From contig JAFSWL010000047.1 in NCBI GenBank assembly GCA_017444525.1, positions 1 to 55,097 on the forward strand: a stretch of 55,097 bases of DNA. The letters are read 5' to 3'. Position 1 is the first letter of the stretch. The number at the start of each line of letters is the position of its first letter. Both the position numbers and the translations under genes were made by a program. The notes beneath the pieces were generated by a model, which was not told the origin of the DNA, did no database searches, and worked only from the letters and a program-made list of their open reading frames with translations. Below, one piece after another: positions 8,327-16,614 of this stretch. The DNA is from Alphaproteobacteria bacterium (GTDB lineage: Bacteria; Pseudomonadota; Alphaproteobacteria; RF32; CAG-239).

Positions 8327-8935
8327 CTATTCCTTTATTAAATATTTTTGTAACATAGGGGTTAATTGCATTTCAAAAAACTTGGAAGTCCATTCTTTCG
8401 GCTCAAATACTCCGTCAGACATACACCAACAAGTCATCATACCGTAAAGTTCGGCAATAATTACATTTGCCAACACATCAATCGGCGTATCGGCTTTAAG
8501 TTCATTTTCTGTTACGGCTCGTTTCAAAATACCGTACAACATATCAATATCAAATTGCCACTTGGTATTATCCATATTTTCAGGCGCTTTGTTCGGGTCA
8601 ATAACACCCCGTATCCACTCACGGCAAATATTGACGCCGTATCGCTCAACCTCTGCCATAAAATGTTCAAAATAAAATGCAAGCCTCTCAATGATGCTTT
8701 TATCTGTCATCTGTTGCATTTGTTTTTCTATTTTACCGAAAAACGGGCGGCAAATTTCATAAACTACATCTTCTTTATGCTTGAAATAAACATAAAAAGT
8801 TCCTTTGGCGCAACCGGCGGCATTGGTTATATTTTCAATATTTAAATCATTTAAGCCGTTTTCCTCAATCAGTTTAACGGCGGCATCAAGCAGTTTTTGC
8901 CTTGTCTTTAATGCGTTTTCCTGTCGTTTAGTCAT
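8327..8935 (-). CDS. TetR/AcrR family transcriptional regulator
   Basis: The 202-residue repressor has an N-terminal helix-turn-helix (about residues 8-55, with NIENITNAAGCAKGTFYVYFKHKEDV) and a C-terminal ligand-binding helical domain with several aromatic and cysteine residues. It is the first gene of the leftward operon, and the palindrome at 8978-8998 overlaps its own promoter, so autoregulation and control of the redox genes are likely. I prefer ATG 8935. An in-frame GTG at 8947 lies only 1 nt after AAGGAG. Confidence 0.9.
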   Translation of the reverse strand: MTKRQENALKTRQKLLDAAVKLIEENGLNDLNIENITNAAGCAKGTFYVYFKHKEDVVYEICRPFFGKIEKQMQQMTDKSIIERLAFYFEHFMAEVERYGVNICREWIRGVIDPNKAPENMDNTKWQFDIDMLYGILKRAVTENELKADTPIDVLANVIIAELYGMMTCWCMSDGVFEPKEWTSKFFEMQLTPMLQKYLIKE

Positions 8936-8966
8936 AATATAAGTCACACTCCTTAACGATGAGGAT

Positions 8967-8998
8967 AATATAAAATATCAATGACTGTAAGTCAATGA
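8967..8998 (-). promoter_or_regulatory. Promoter and TetR operator of the redox operon
   Basis: On the minus strand TTGACT (8995-8990) and TATATT (8972-8967) are spaced by exactly 17 nt and precede the TetR gene. Overlapping the -35 is the palindrome tcaaTGACTgtaAGTCAatga (8978-8998), symmetric except at one base pair and the centre. Repressor bound there would block RNA polymerase. A second short palindrome, atgaatataattcat (8995-9009), follows immediately upstream. Confidence 0.7.
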
Positions 8999-9026
8999 AT
9001 ATAATTCATATTCTAACAAAAAATAT

Positions 9027-9058
9027 TTAAAAAGCCACTCTGCTTTTCATAGAGGCTT
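9027..9058 (-). terminator. Intrinsic terminator after the 9080-10674 operon
   Basis: On the minus strand AAGCCTCT and AGAGTGGCTT form a stem with one mismatch, followed by TTTTTAAATATTTTTTG. It separates the LysR-linked operon from the TetR-headed operon. Confidence 0.55.
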
Positions 9059-9079
9059 AATTAAAGACAAACATATAAA

Positions 9080-9619
9080 TCAAATATTATTTCCTAATTC
9101 ATAAGCCTTTTTGAGTAAATCTTCACGACCGGAAGCAGATTTCGGCATATCCATGCCGCCGCCGACCAAAGCTCCGGCAAAGCGGGATTGTTCAAAGCAT
9201 TCAATCCAGCCTTTTAAGCCGCTAATCGCTCTGTCAGCGGCATTTTCGGAACCATCATAGGATGATGTAATCAAATGCACGTCCTTAAATTTGTTGGCTT
9301 GCGGAAAAAGCGGATTGCAACGGTCCAGAAATGTTTTCAGCTGCCCGCTCATTTCGTAATAATAAATCGGTGTGGCAAAAATCAACACATCGGCATTTTG
9401 TACTTTGTTGATTAATTCTGCCATATCGTCTTTTTGTACGCATTTAAATGTCTTTTGACATGCCAAACAACCGAGGCAGAATTTTATATCTTTGCCTTTG
9501 AGATTGATAAAATCAACGACATTCCCAGCATCAATAGCACCTTTTTCGGTTGCATGCGCTAAAATTTCGGAGTTACTGCCGCTGCGCAAACTGCTTGATA
9601 CGATTAAAACTTTTTTCAT
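9080..9619 (-). CDS. NADPH-dependent FMN reductase / flavodoxin family protein
   Basis: The 179-residue protein starts MKKVLIVSSSLRSGSNSE, the flavin phosphate loop of the NAD(P)H-dependent FMN reductase group. CLGCLACQKTFKC (about residues 49-61) is a cysteine cluster like that in iron-sulfur flavoproteins. FATPIYYYEMSGQLKTFLDR is the typical middle motif. It lies 11 nt after the exported hydrolase gene in a two-gene operon facing lysR. It is a paralogue of the protein at 1339-1965. Confidence 0.85.
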   Translation of the reverse strand: MKKVLIVSSSLRSGSNSEILAHATEKGAIDAGNVVDFINLKGKDIKFCLGCLACQKTFKCVQKDDMAELINKVQNADVLIFATPIYYYEMSGQLKTFLDRCNPLFPQANKFKDVHLITSSYDGSENAADRAISGLKGWIECFEQSRFAGALVGGGMDMPKSASGREDLLKKAYELGNNI

Positions 9620-9630
9620 TTAACCGCTCC

Positions 9631-10674
9631 TTATTTCAGATTATCTTTGAAGAATGTTTCTATTTTATCAAACGGAATAACATCTGTTTTATAATATAAA
9701 TCCGTGTGATTGGCATTCGGAATAATCATCAGTTCTTTATTGTCGCCGGTCAGTTTCTTGAACGCATCTTCCGAAAAATAACGGCTGTGCGCTTTTTCCC
9801 CGTGAATCATCAATATCGGTGATTTAATGGTATCGGTATAGGCCAAAATAGGCTGCGTAATCAACGAGAGTGCCGAGGTTACGTTCCAATGTCCGTTAGA
9901 ATTGATGGAGCGCGGATGAAAGCCGTTTTTTGTTTTATAATAGTTGAAATAATCTTGAACAAATTGCGGTTCTTCGCCGGTCAATTTATCCGGTAATCCG
10001 GCAGCTTCGGCAAAAGAGCCGTTTTTATAATCTGCCGTCCGTTGATTATTCAAATCTTGGCGCATTTTATACAAATCATCGGCAGACATAGAATCATTAT
10101 AGCCGCGCGCCGTAACACGCGTCATATCATACATTGTGCTGGTTACGGTTGCTTTAATCCGCGTATCTTGCGCCGCCGCATTCAAAGCAAATCCACCCCA
10201 ACCGCAAATACCGATAATACCGATTTTGGTTTCATCAACTTCAGACAGTGTTGTTAAATAGTCAACAGCCGCGCTAAAATCATCGGTGTTGATATCAGGG
10301 GAGGCTACATTACGCACTTCACCGCCGCTTTCTCCTGTAAACGATGGATCAAAGGCTAATGTAACAAATCCGCGCTCGGCAAGGGTTTGCGCATAAAGTC
10401 CGGAAGATTGCTCTTTAACTGCCCCGAACGGACCTGAAACCGCAATCGCTTGCATTTTACCTTCCGGCTTATTTTTCGGCTCATACAAATCCCCGACCAA
10501 TTCAATACCGAAACGGTTTTTGAATGTTACTTTTTTTACATCTACATCATCGGATTTAGCAAAAACCTTATCCCATTCGGCAATATTACCGTCGGCTGCA
10601 CAGGAGCTGTCCGGTGCGGCAAAAACCAAACTCAAAGCCGTCATTGATAAAACACATAAAGTTCTCATTTTCAT
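9631..10674 (-). CDS. Exported alpha/beta hydrolase (dienelactone hydrolase-like)
   Basis: The 347-residue protein has a signal peptide (residues 1 to about 26, ending SSCAA) and an alpha/beta-hydrolase domain. The nucleophile elbow reads GICGWGGFALN, placing cysteine where serine is usual, as in dienelactone hydrolases. The acid and the base are probably in MIHGEKAHSRYF and PNANHTDLYY near the C-terminus. GGAG at 7 nt supports ATG 10674. Divergent from lysR, with LysR-type boxes between. The substrate is unknown; an ester, lactone or peptide-like compound is plausible. Confidence 0.85.
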   Translation of the reverse strand: MKMRTLCVLSMTALSLVFAAPDSSCAADGNIAEWDKVFAKSDDVDVKKVTFKNRFGIELVGDLYEPKNKPEGKMQAIAVSGPFGAVKEQSSGLYAQTLAERGFVTLAFDPSFTGESGGEVRNVASPDINTDDFSAAVDYLTTLSEVDETKIGIIGICGWGGFALNAAAQDTRIKATVTSTMYDMTRVTARGYNDSMSADDLYKMRQDLNNQRTADYKNGSFAEAAGLPDKLTGEEPQFVQDYFNYYKTKNGFHPRSINSNGHWNVTSALSLITQPILAYTDTIKSPILMIHGEKAHSRYFSEDAFKKLTGDNKELMIIPNANHTDLYYKTDVIPFDKIETFFKDNLK

Positions 10675-10697
10675 AAAATATCTCCCATATTTAATTT

Positions 10698-10738
10698 ATT
10701 GTGTCAACAATATACAATGTTTGTTTCCACATAACAAA
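10698..10738. promoter_or_regulatory. LysR-type operator (T-N11-A boxes)
   Basis: ATTGT-N11-ACAAT (10698-10718) is a perfect LysR-type box. A second inverted element, TTTGTT-N7-AACAAA (10720-10738), follows at once. Together they form the activation and recognition sites expected between a lysR gene and the divergent operon it controls (9080-10674). Confidence 0.65.
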
Positions 10739-10764
10739 TACTTATTTTTAATATTTGATTATGC

Positions 10765-10793
10765 TTGACAGGCATATTTTATTTTGTTATATT
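10765..10793 (+). promoter_or_regulatory. lysR promoter, probably giving a leaderless mRNA
   Basis: TTGACA (10765-10770) and TATATT (10788-10793) are spaced by 17 nt, close to the sigma-70 consensus. The expected start of transcription, 6-7 nt downstream, coincides with the ATG at 10800. No Shine-Dalgarno precedes that ATG. Confidence 0.65.
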
Positions 10794-10799
10794 TTCCGT

Positions 10800-11690
10800 A
10801 TGGAAATACGCGTTTTGAAATATTTTTTGGCTGTTGCAAAAGAGGGGAGTATTACTGCCGCTGCTAATTCATTGCATTTAACACAACCGACTTTAACGAG
10901 ACAAATACAAGATTTGGAATATGAACTCAGACAAAAGCTATTTGTGCGCGGAAAATATAGAATTACTTTGACAAATGAAGGGCTTCTTCTAAAAGACCGT
11001 GCAGAAGAAATTATTGAAATGGTGGATAAAACCAAAAGAGATATTATTTCTTCAGGTGTTGATATCAAAGGAGATGTTTATATCGGCGGCGGTGAAACAG
11101 ATGCCATGGAATACGTTGCCGATATTATCAAAGAAATACGTACAACACACCGGAATATAACTTTTCATCTTTATTCAGGTAATGCTGAAGATGTTATGGA
11201 AAAGTTAGATAAAAAACTTTTGGATTTTGGACTTTTGGTGCAACATAACGACACATCAAAATACGACAATATTGTACTGCCTGTTACCGATGTTTGGGGT
11301 GTTTTGATGCGCAAAGATAGTCCGCTTGCAAAATATAAATCTGTCAGGCTTGAAAACTTAAAAGGATTGCCTTTAATAAATTCCAGACAAGCCATAAAGA
11401 AATCATCAAATAATGACTTTCTTAAATGGTTTCATGGTCAATTTGACAGTTTGAAGACAGTGGCAACATATAATTTAATATTTAACGCCGCAATAATGGT
11501 TAAATCTGATATTGGATATGCGATAACTTTGGATAAACTGGCTGATACTTCCGATAAGAGTCCGCTTTGCTTTCGCCCTCTAGAGCCAAAATTAGAAGCA
11601 AAATTAAAGATTGTTTGGAATAAATCATCTGTACGTTCTGCTGCGGCCAATCTATTTTTGGAAAAAATACAAGAAAAATTTAAACAATAA
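10800..11690 (+). CDS. LysR family transcriptional regulator
   Basis: The 296-residue regulator has an N-terminal winged helix-turn-helix (residues 1-60, with GSITAAANSLHLTQPTLTRQI) and a C-terminal LysR substrate-binding domain. The frame opens as far back as 10755, but that start would lie upstream of the promoter. ATG 10800 (MEIRVLKYFLAVA) is the family-typical start. It probably controls the divergent hydrolase and FMN reductase genes in response to their substrate. Confidence 0.9.
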   Translation: MEIRVLKYFLAVAKEGSITAAANSLHLTQPTLTRQIQDLEYELRQKLFVRGKYRITLTNEGLLLKDRAEEIIEMVDKTKRDIISSGVDIKGDVYIGGGETDAMEYVADIIKEIRTTHRNITFHLYSGNAEDVMEKLDKKLLDFGLLVQHNDTSKYDNIVLPVTDVWGVLMRKDSPLAKYKSVRLENLKGLPLINSRQAIKKSSNNDFLKWFHGQFDSLKTVATYNLIFNAAIMVKSDIGYAITLDKLADTSDKSPLCFRPLEPKLEAKLKIVWNKSSVRSAAANLFLEKIQEKFKQ

Positions 11691-11798
11691 AATGTTTATT
11701 TATAAGTCTGTCGTTTCATCTAACTAATCTCTATTATGAGAAAATAATTGACAATTGTATTCGGTTTGTAAAAAATATACAAAAAAGAAAGGGTGAAA

Positions 11799-12737
11799 AT
11801 GAAGCATAATAAAGCAGATAATGTTGATGGTTGGTTGATAATAGATAAGCCTTGCGGAATGGGTTCAACGCAGGTTGTTGGGAAAACCAGATGGTTGTTA
11901 CATGCCAATAAAAACGGACATACCGGCACGCTCGACCCGTTTGCCTCCGGAGTATTGCCTATAGCCTTCGGCGAAGCAACCAAACTGGTGCCGTTTGTTA
12001 TGAACGGCGAAAAAGAATATGAGTTTGTGGTGGAGTGGGGGGCACAAACCGATACCGGTGATACCGAAGGCAAAATCATTGCAAATTCAGATAAAATTCC
12101 GAATCGTGAAGAAATTATGGCGGCGCTGCCGCATTTTATCGGCAAAATTAAACAGATTCCGCCGTTATATTCTGCCATTAAGATAAACGGACAGGAGGCC
12201 TATAAATTGGCGCGTAAGGGGCAAACGGTGGAAATGCCGGAGCGTGAAGTTGAAATTTATGCGTTGGAGTTGTTGGAAGAACGAGCAAAAAACGCTAAAT
12301 TCAGGGTGCGCTGTTCCAAAGGAACTTATGTGCGTACATTAGGTGCGGATATTGCGGAATTTCTGGGTTCTAAAGGCTACTTAAGCGAGCTCCGACGCAT
12401 AAAATGCGGAAATTTTTCAATATCCGATACGATTTTACTGGATTCTTTGGAAAAAATGGAGTATATAGACAAGCGACGTGAGTCACTCTTGCCGATAGAA
12501 ACGTCTCTGCGCGACATCGCGGAGATTGCTGTTTCGGCTAAAGACGCAAGAAAATTAAGTATGGGGCAGGGGCTTTCGCCAAAAAATTATCCCGAGGCAA
12601 AACCGACGGAATTGGCGGCAGTTAAGTTCCATAATTGTTTGATTGCATTGGTGCGTGTCGATGAGCGTAAAATCTCGCCGATACGCGTGTTTCATAACAT
12701 AATAAAAAAGGAAATAACAGATGTCGATAACAAATGA
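11799..12737 (+). CDS. truB: tRNA pseudouridine(55) synthase
   Basis: The 312-residue enzyme makes pseudouridine 55 in the T loop of tRNAs. The TruB motif HTGTLDPFASGVLP holds the catalytic aspartate. The upstream KPCGMGSTQVV, and RCSKGTYVRTLGADIAEFLG, are also typical. GAAAGGG precedes ATG 11799; an in-frame GTG at 11793 overlaps the ribosome-binding site. The 3' end overlaps rpsO by 17 nt, the usual truB-rpsO-pnp order. Confidence 0.95.
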   Translation: MKHNKADNVDGWLIIDKPCGMGSTQVVGKTRWLLHANKNGHTGTLDPFASGVLPIAFGEATKLVPFVMNGEKEYEFVVEWGAQTDTGDTEGKIIANSDKIPNREEIMAALPHFIGKIKQIPPLYSAIKINGQEAYKLARKGQTVEMPEREVEIYALELLEERAKNAKFRVRCSKGTYVRTLGADIAEFLGSKGYLSELRRIKCGNFSISDTILLDSLEKMEYIDKRRESLLPIETSLRDIAEIAVSAKDARKLSMGQGLSPKNYPEAKPTELAAVKFHNCLIALVRVDERKISPIRVFHNIIKKEITDVDNK

Positions 12738-12990
12738 AATTAAAAAAGAAATTGTGGCTAAATACGGCCGCAACGAAAATGATACCGGTTGTCCGGAAGT
12801 GCAGATTGCTATTTGGACATATCGTATTAACGCTTTGATTGAACACTTTAACGTTCACGCCAAAGATTTACACTCTCGCTTGGGTTTGATGAAGATGGTA
12901 AGCCGTCGTCGTCACTTGCTTGACCACTTGAAGAGCATGAGCGAAGAAAGATATCAAGACATTATTAAAAAGCTCGATTTGCGTAAGTAA
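12721..12990 (+). CDS. rpsO: 30S ribosomal protein S15
   Basis: The 89-residue protein has the normal length. It binds the central domain of 16S rRNA early in 30S assembly. The conserved block HSRLGLMKMVSRRRHLLDHL is intact. Its start lies inside the end of truB, and pnp follows after a 102-nt gap with two hairpins. Confidence 0.97.
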   Translation: MSITNEIKKEIVAKYGRNENDTGCPEVQIAIWTYRINALIEHFNVHAKDLHSRLGLMKMVSRRRHLLDHLKSMSEERYQDIIKKLDLRK

Positions 12991-13005
12991 AAAGGCTTTG
13001 ATAAA

Positions 13006-13059
13006 CGGGGTTGCGGAAATGGTTCTGCAGCCCCGAAAAATCCTGATGTAAAAATCAGG
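13006..13059 (+). promoter_or_regulatory. rpsO-pnp intergenic hairpins (likely RNase III processing site)
   Basis: The first hairpin is a 13-bp stem without mismatches apart from two G-T pairs (13006-13018 with 13023-13035, loop atgg). The second is CCTGAT/ATCAGG (13042-13059). No T tract follows, so neither is a terminator. In E. coli a hairpin in this position is cut by RNase III, after which PNPase represses its own synthesis. The same role is inferred here from position and shape. Confidence 0.6.
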
Positions 13060-13092
13060 TGAGGTTTTTAAAGATGAAAGGAAAGAAAAATT

Positions 13093-15216
13093 ATGATAGA
13101 TTTTAAAGTTTGCCGCAAAGAAATGGATTGGGGCGGTCGTAAATTGGTTTTGGAAACAGGTAAGATTGCCCGACAGGCAACCGGTGCGGTTGTGGCAACA
13201 TACGGAGAAACAGTTGTTGTTGCAACGGTAGTGGCTGCAAAGGAAGTGAAAGCGGATCAGGATTTCTTTCCTTTAACCGTAAACTATCAGGAAAAATATT
13301 ATGCAACCGGTAAGATTCCGGGCGGATTTATGAAACGCGAGGGTAAGCCTTCGGAGCGTGAAGTATTGATTTCGCGCTTGATTGACCGACCGATACGTCC
13401 GCTTTTCCCTGATGCGTTTAAAAATGAAGTTCAAATTGTCTGCACTGTGTTGTCGCATGACCAAAAAAATGATTCCGATGTTGTTTCAATGGTTGCGGCA
13501 TCGGCGGCTTTGGCTATTTCGGGTATTCCGTTTATGGGACCTATCGGTGCGGCTAATATCGGCTATAATAACGGCGCATATATTTTGAATCCGACGATTG
13601 AGGAACAAGCCGAATCTGAATTAAAATTGACTGTTGCCGGTACAGAAGAGGGCGTATTGATGGTTGAATCCGAAGCTAACGAATTGAGCGAAGATGTAAT
13701 GCTCGGTTCGGTTATGTTCGGTTTTGAAAGCTTCCAACCGGTAATTAAATTGATTAAAGAAATGGCGGCCGAAGCCGGTAAAGAAAAATGGGCAACTCCG
13801 GAATTCCCGCCGGAATATACCGCTTTAAGCGAACGTATTTTGAAGGATTTCGGTGCGCGCTATAACGAAGCTTTCGGTATTACCGATAAACTGGAGCGCG
13901 GCACGGTTCTCGGTCAGTTGGCAGAAGAAGTTAAGGCGACGATTGATCCGGAAAATGAAGTGGAAATGGCGTTTGTCGGCGATGCAATCGAGAATGTTAT
14001 GCATCACACCATGCGCGAAAAAGTTTTGACCACCGGTCATCGTATTGATGGACGTGACACCAGAACGGTACGTCCGATTCAATGCGAAGTCAGCTTGTTG
14101 CCGGAAGCTCATGGTTCGGCTTTGTTTACGCGCGGCGAAACACAAGCTTTGGTTGTTACCACTTTGGGTACACCTGATGATGCGCAAATTGTTGACGGTT
14201 TGTTGCCGGAATACAAGCAAGACTTTATGCTTTATTATAACTTCCCACCGTTCTCGGTTGGCGAATGCGGTCGTTTAGGTACTCCGGGGTGTCGCGAAAT
14301 CGGTCACGGTAAACTGGCTTGGCGCGCTATTCATCCGATGCTGCCGACAGATAAGGAAGTTTTCCCTTATACTTTGCGCGTAGTTTCCGATATTATGGAA
14401 TCCAACGGTTCATCTTCCATGGCAACCGTATGCGGCACCTGCTTGTCTTTGATGGATGCCGGTGTGCCGATGAAAAAGCCGGTTGCCGGTATTGCCATGG
14501 GTTTGATTAAAGAAAATGACGGCCGTGTGGCGATTTTGACCGATATTTTGGGCGATGAAGACCATCTCGGCGATATGGACTTTAAAGTTGCCGGAACTAA
14601 AGACGGTGTAACCGCTTTACAAATGGATATTAAGATTACGTCAATCACTAAAGAAATTATGCAGAATGCTTTGGCGCAAGCGCACGAAGGTCGTATCCAT
14701 ATCTTAGGCGAAATGGCTAAGGCGCTGGCAGCACCGCGTCCGGAAATTTCTCCGAAAGCACCGCGTATTCATACCATGACGATTCCGACCGATAAAATCC
14801 GTGAAGTTATCGGTACCGGCGGTAAGGTAATTCGTGAAATTATTGAGAAAACCAACACCAAAATCGATATTACCGATGATGGCATAGTTACAATTGCTTC
14901 CAATAATAATGAAAACTGCCAGAAGGCTATTGAAATTATTACCGGTATTGTGGCTGAGCCGGAAATGGGTAAAATCTATCACGGTACAATTACCAAGATT
15001 ATGGACTTTGGTGCATTTGTTCGCTTTTTGGGACAGACCGAAGGTTTGGTTCATATTTCCGAAGTGAAGAATGAACGCATTGCCTCGGTTTCCGATTTCT
15101 ACAAAGAGGGCGACCAGATGTGGGTTAAGTGCTTAGGCACCGATAACCGCGGCAAAATAAAGCTGTCGGCGAAACGGGTTAACCAAGAAACCGGTGAAGA
15201 TTTGGAAAATAAATAA
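13093..15216 (+). CDS. pnp: Polyribonucleotide nucleotidyltransferase (PNPase)
   Basis: The 707-residue phosphorolytic 3'-to-5' exoribonuclease is a degradosome component. It has two RNase PH-like domains (about 10-220 and 310-545; the second carries [13 protein letters not shown]), a KH domain (about 555-615, with [12 protein letters not shown]) and an S1 domain (about 620-690, ending GKIKLSAKR). The length matches the family. Shine-Dalgarno AAGGAAAG precedes it. A strong terminator at 15232 ends the truB-rpsO-pnp unit. Confidence 0.97.
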   Translation: MIDFKVCRKEMDWGGRKLVLETGKIARQATGAVVATYGETVVVATVVAAKEVKADQDFFPLTVNYQEKYYATGKIPGGFMKREGKPSEREVLISRLIDRPIRPLFPDAFKNEVQIVCTVLSHDQKNDSDVVSMVAASAALAISGIPFMGPIGAANIGYNNGAYILNPTIEEQAESELKLTVAGTEEGVLMVESEANELSEDVMLGSVMFGFESFQPVIKLIKEMAAEAGKEKWATPEFPPEYTALSERILKDFGARYNEAFGITDKLERGTVLGQLAEEVKATIDPENEVEMAFVGDAIENVMHHTMREKVLTTGHRIDGRDTRTVRPIQCEVSLLPEAHGSALFTRGETQALVVTTLGTPDDAQIVDGLLPEYKQDFMLYYNFPPFSVGECGRLGTPGCREIGHGKLAWRAIHPMLPTDKEVFPYTLRVVSDIMESNGSSSMATVCGTCLSLMDAGVPMKKPVAGIAMGLIKENDGRVAILTDILGDEDHLGDMDFKVAGTKDGVTALQMDIKITSITKEIMQNALAQAHEGRIHILGEMAKALAAPRPEISPKAPRIHTMTIPTDKIREVIGTGGKVIREIIEKTNTKIDITDDGIVTIASNNNENCQKAIEIITGIVAEPEMGKIYHGTITKIMDFGAFVRFLGQTEGLVHISEVKNERIASVSDFYKEGDQMWVKCLGTDNRGKIKLSAKRVNQETGEDLENK

Positions 15217-15231
15217 TCTTTAACTTTGTGG

Positions 15232-15270
15232 CGCCGTCGGTAATAATAAGCCGACGGCGTTTGCTTTTCT
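15232..15270 (+). terminator. Intrinsic terminator after pnp
   Basis: cgccgtcgg (15232-15240) pairs perfectly with ccgacggcg (15251-15259), followed by TTTGCTTTTCT. Confidence 0.8.
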
Positions 15271-15294
15271 TAGTAATTTTATAAGGATTAAACA

Positions 15295-16308
15295 ATGGAT
15301 AAAGCACCTGAAATATCAGTAATTGTGCCGGTTTATAACGTAGAGAAATATCTCGGCAGATGCTTAGATAGTATACTGGCATCAACTTTTAAGGATATAG
15401 AGGTAATTTTGGTTGATGATTGCGGGCAGGATAATTCACGCGCAATCTGTGATGAATACGCAGCTAAAGATGCCAGAGTAAGAGTTATATCCAATCCGCA
15501 TAATATGGGAGTGAGTGTGGCGCGCAACAACGGTTTGGATAATGCTCGCGGTAAATATATTTCGTTTATTGATTCCGATGATTATATTGACAGAACCATG
15601 TTTGAAAAGTTGTACAAGGCAATGGAACGTGAAAACGTTGATATGGTCGGTTGCAACGCTTGGAATGTGGAAGAAAACGGCAAGAAAGAAATTATCAGAT
15701 ACTTAAAAGTAAAGAAAGATGTAAAAACATCTTTTGCAGAACTAGGGAATAAAATATATGAAAGTGCTTTTCATGTCTTTCGTTTTCTGTTTAAACGTGA
15801 GGTTTTGAATAATGTGCGTTTTCCGATTGGAATTGTGTATGCAGAAGATGCGGCATTTTTGTTGGGAGTATATCCGCAGACGCAAGCAATATATTTTCTT
15901 TCCGAGCCTTTGTATTTCTATTTTGAGAACAATAGCAGTGCTTCCGTAAGCCGTAGCGCAAAAAAGTTTTCATCTTTAAAAATAAAAGATGCAGTAATGG
16001 AGAAATTTGTAGCGAATCCCAAATCTGAGTTGATACATAGCGGATTTTGGTTGTGGTACACCCTGAATATGGCGCATGTTTATAATGATTTGTTGCCGCT
16101 GGAATTGCAGGGAGCATTTATTGAGGAGATACGTAAAATACTTCCGTATGACTGTTATAATATTTTCATACGCCGTATAGAAAATGATTGTTGTCAATAT
16201 TATCTGTTTGACTTTATTCCGATTTTAACAGTAAAAAAACGCCAAGGCAAAAAATACGTCAAACTGTTTGGTAAAATTCCGCTGTATAAAGTGAAATATT
16301 ATTCGTAA
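15295..16308 (+). CDS. Family 2 glycosyltransferase
   Basis: The 337-residue protein has an N-terminal GT-A domain with SVIVPVYNVEKYL, VDDCGQDNS and the DXD-like FIDSDDYID (about residues 82-90). It transfers a sugar from a nucleotide donor, probably to a surface glycan or lipopolysaccharide core. The C-terminus carries two copies of a short tail motif, FDFIPILTVKK and KLFGKIPLYKVK, also seen in the next three genes. It opens a short glycan cluster reaching to 18336. Confidence 0.9.
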   Translation: MDKAPEISVIVPVYNVEKYLGRCLDSILASTFKDIEVILVDDCGQDNSRAICDEYAAKDARVRVISNPHNMGVSVARNNGLDNARGKYISFIDSDDYIDRTMFEKLYKAMERENVDMVGCNAWNVEENGKKEIIRYLKVKKDVKTSFAELGNKIYESAFHVFRFLFKREVLNNVRFPIGIVYAEDAAFLLGVYPQTQAIYFLSEPLYFYFENNSSASVSRSAKKFSSLKIKDAVMEKFVANPKSELIHSGFWLWYTLNMAHVYNDLLPLELQGAFIEEIRKILPYDCYNIFIRRIENDCCQYYLFDFIPILTVKKRQGKKYVKLFGKIPLYKVKYYS

Positions 16309-16401
16309 AAATAAAATAACAATATTAAAACAATGCTTGCAAAAATTATTTTATCTAATATCATATCCAATAATTAGGGTAGTACATAGAAGGATAGTAA
16401 A

Positions 16402-16614
16402 ATGGCAGAAAATACGGAAAAGCATTCAAAAAAATATAAGTTGTTCGGCTTTTTACCTATATTAAGTTGGAAAAGCAAAAATAACACAAAAGTATGGAAA
16501 TTTTTAGGATTACCATTATTAAAAATCCGCAAAAAAGATAATGATGAGGCTTATAAATATTATTTTTGCGGCATTCCGGTAATGAAAATGAAACAGAAAT
16601 ATGTGGTAAAATGA
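16402..16614 (+). CDS. Small protein made of three glycosyltransferase-tail repeats
   Basis: The 70-residue protein has a clear ribosome-binding site (GAAGGATAG) and an ATGA overlap with the next gene. It is almost wholly three copies of one motif: KLFGFLPILSWK, KFLGLPLLKIRK and YYFCGIPVMKMK. The same motif ends the neighbouring glycosyltransferases. It is basic and amphipathic, so it may lie on the membrane. It could be a real anchor or adaptor peptide, or the surviving tail of a glycosyltransferase that lost its catalytic part. No function is established. Confidence 0.65.
   Translation: MAENTEKHSKKYKLFGFLPILSWKSKNNTKVWKFLGLPLLKIRKKDNDEAYKYYFCGIPVMKMKQKYVVK

Noticed and set aside
10755..10799. 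Earlier lysR start at 10755 or 10761
   Set aside because: It would lie upstream of a near-consensus promoter whose start point is at 10800, and adds residues not typical of the family.
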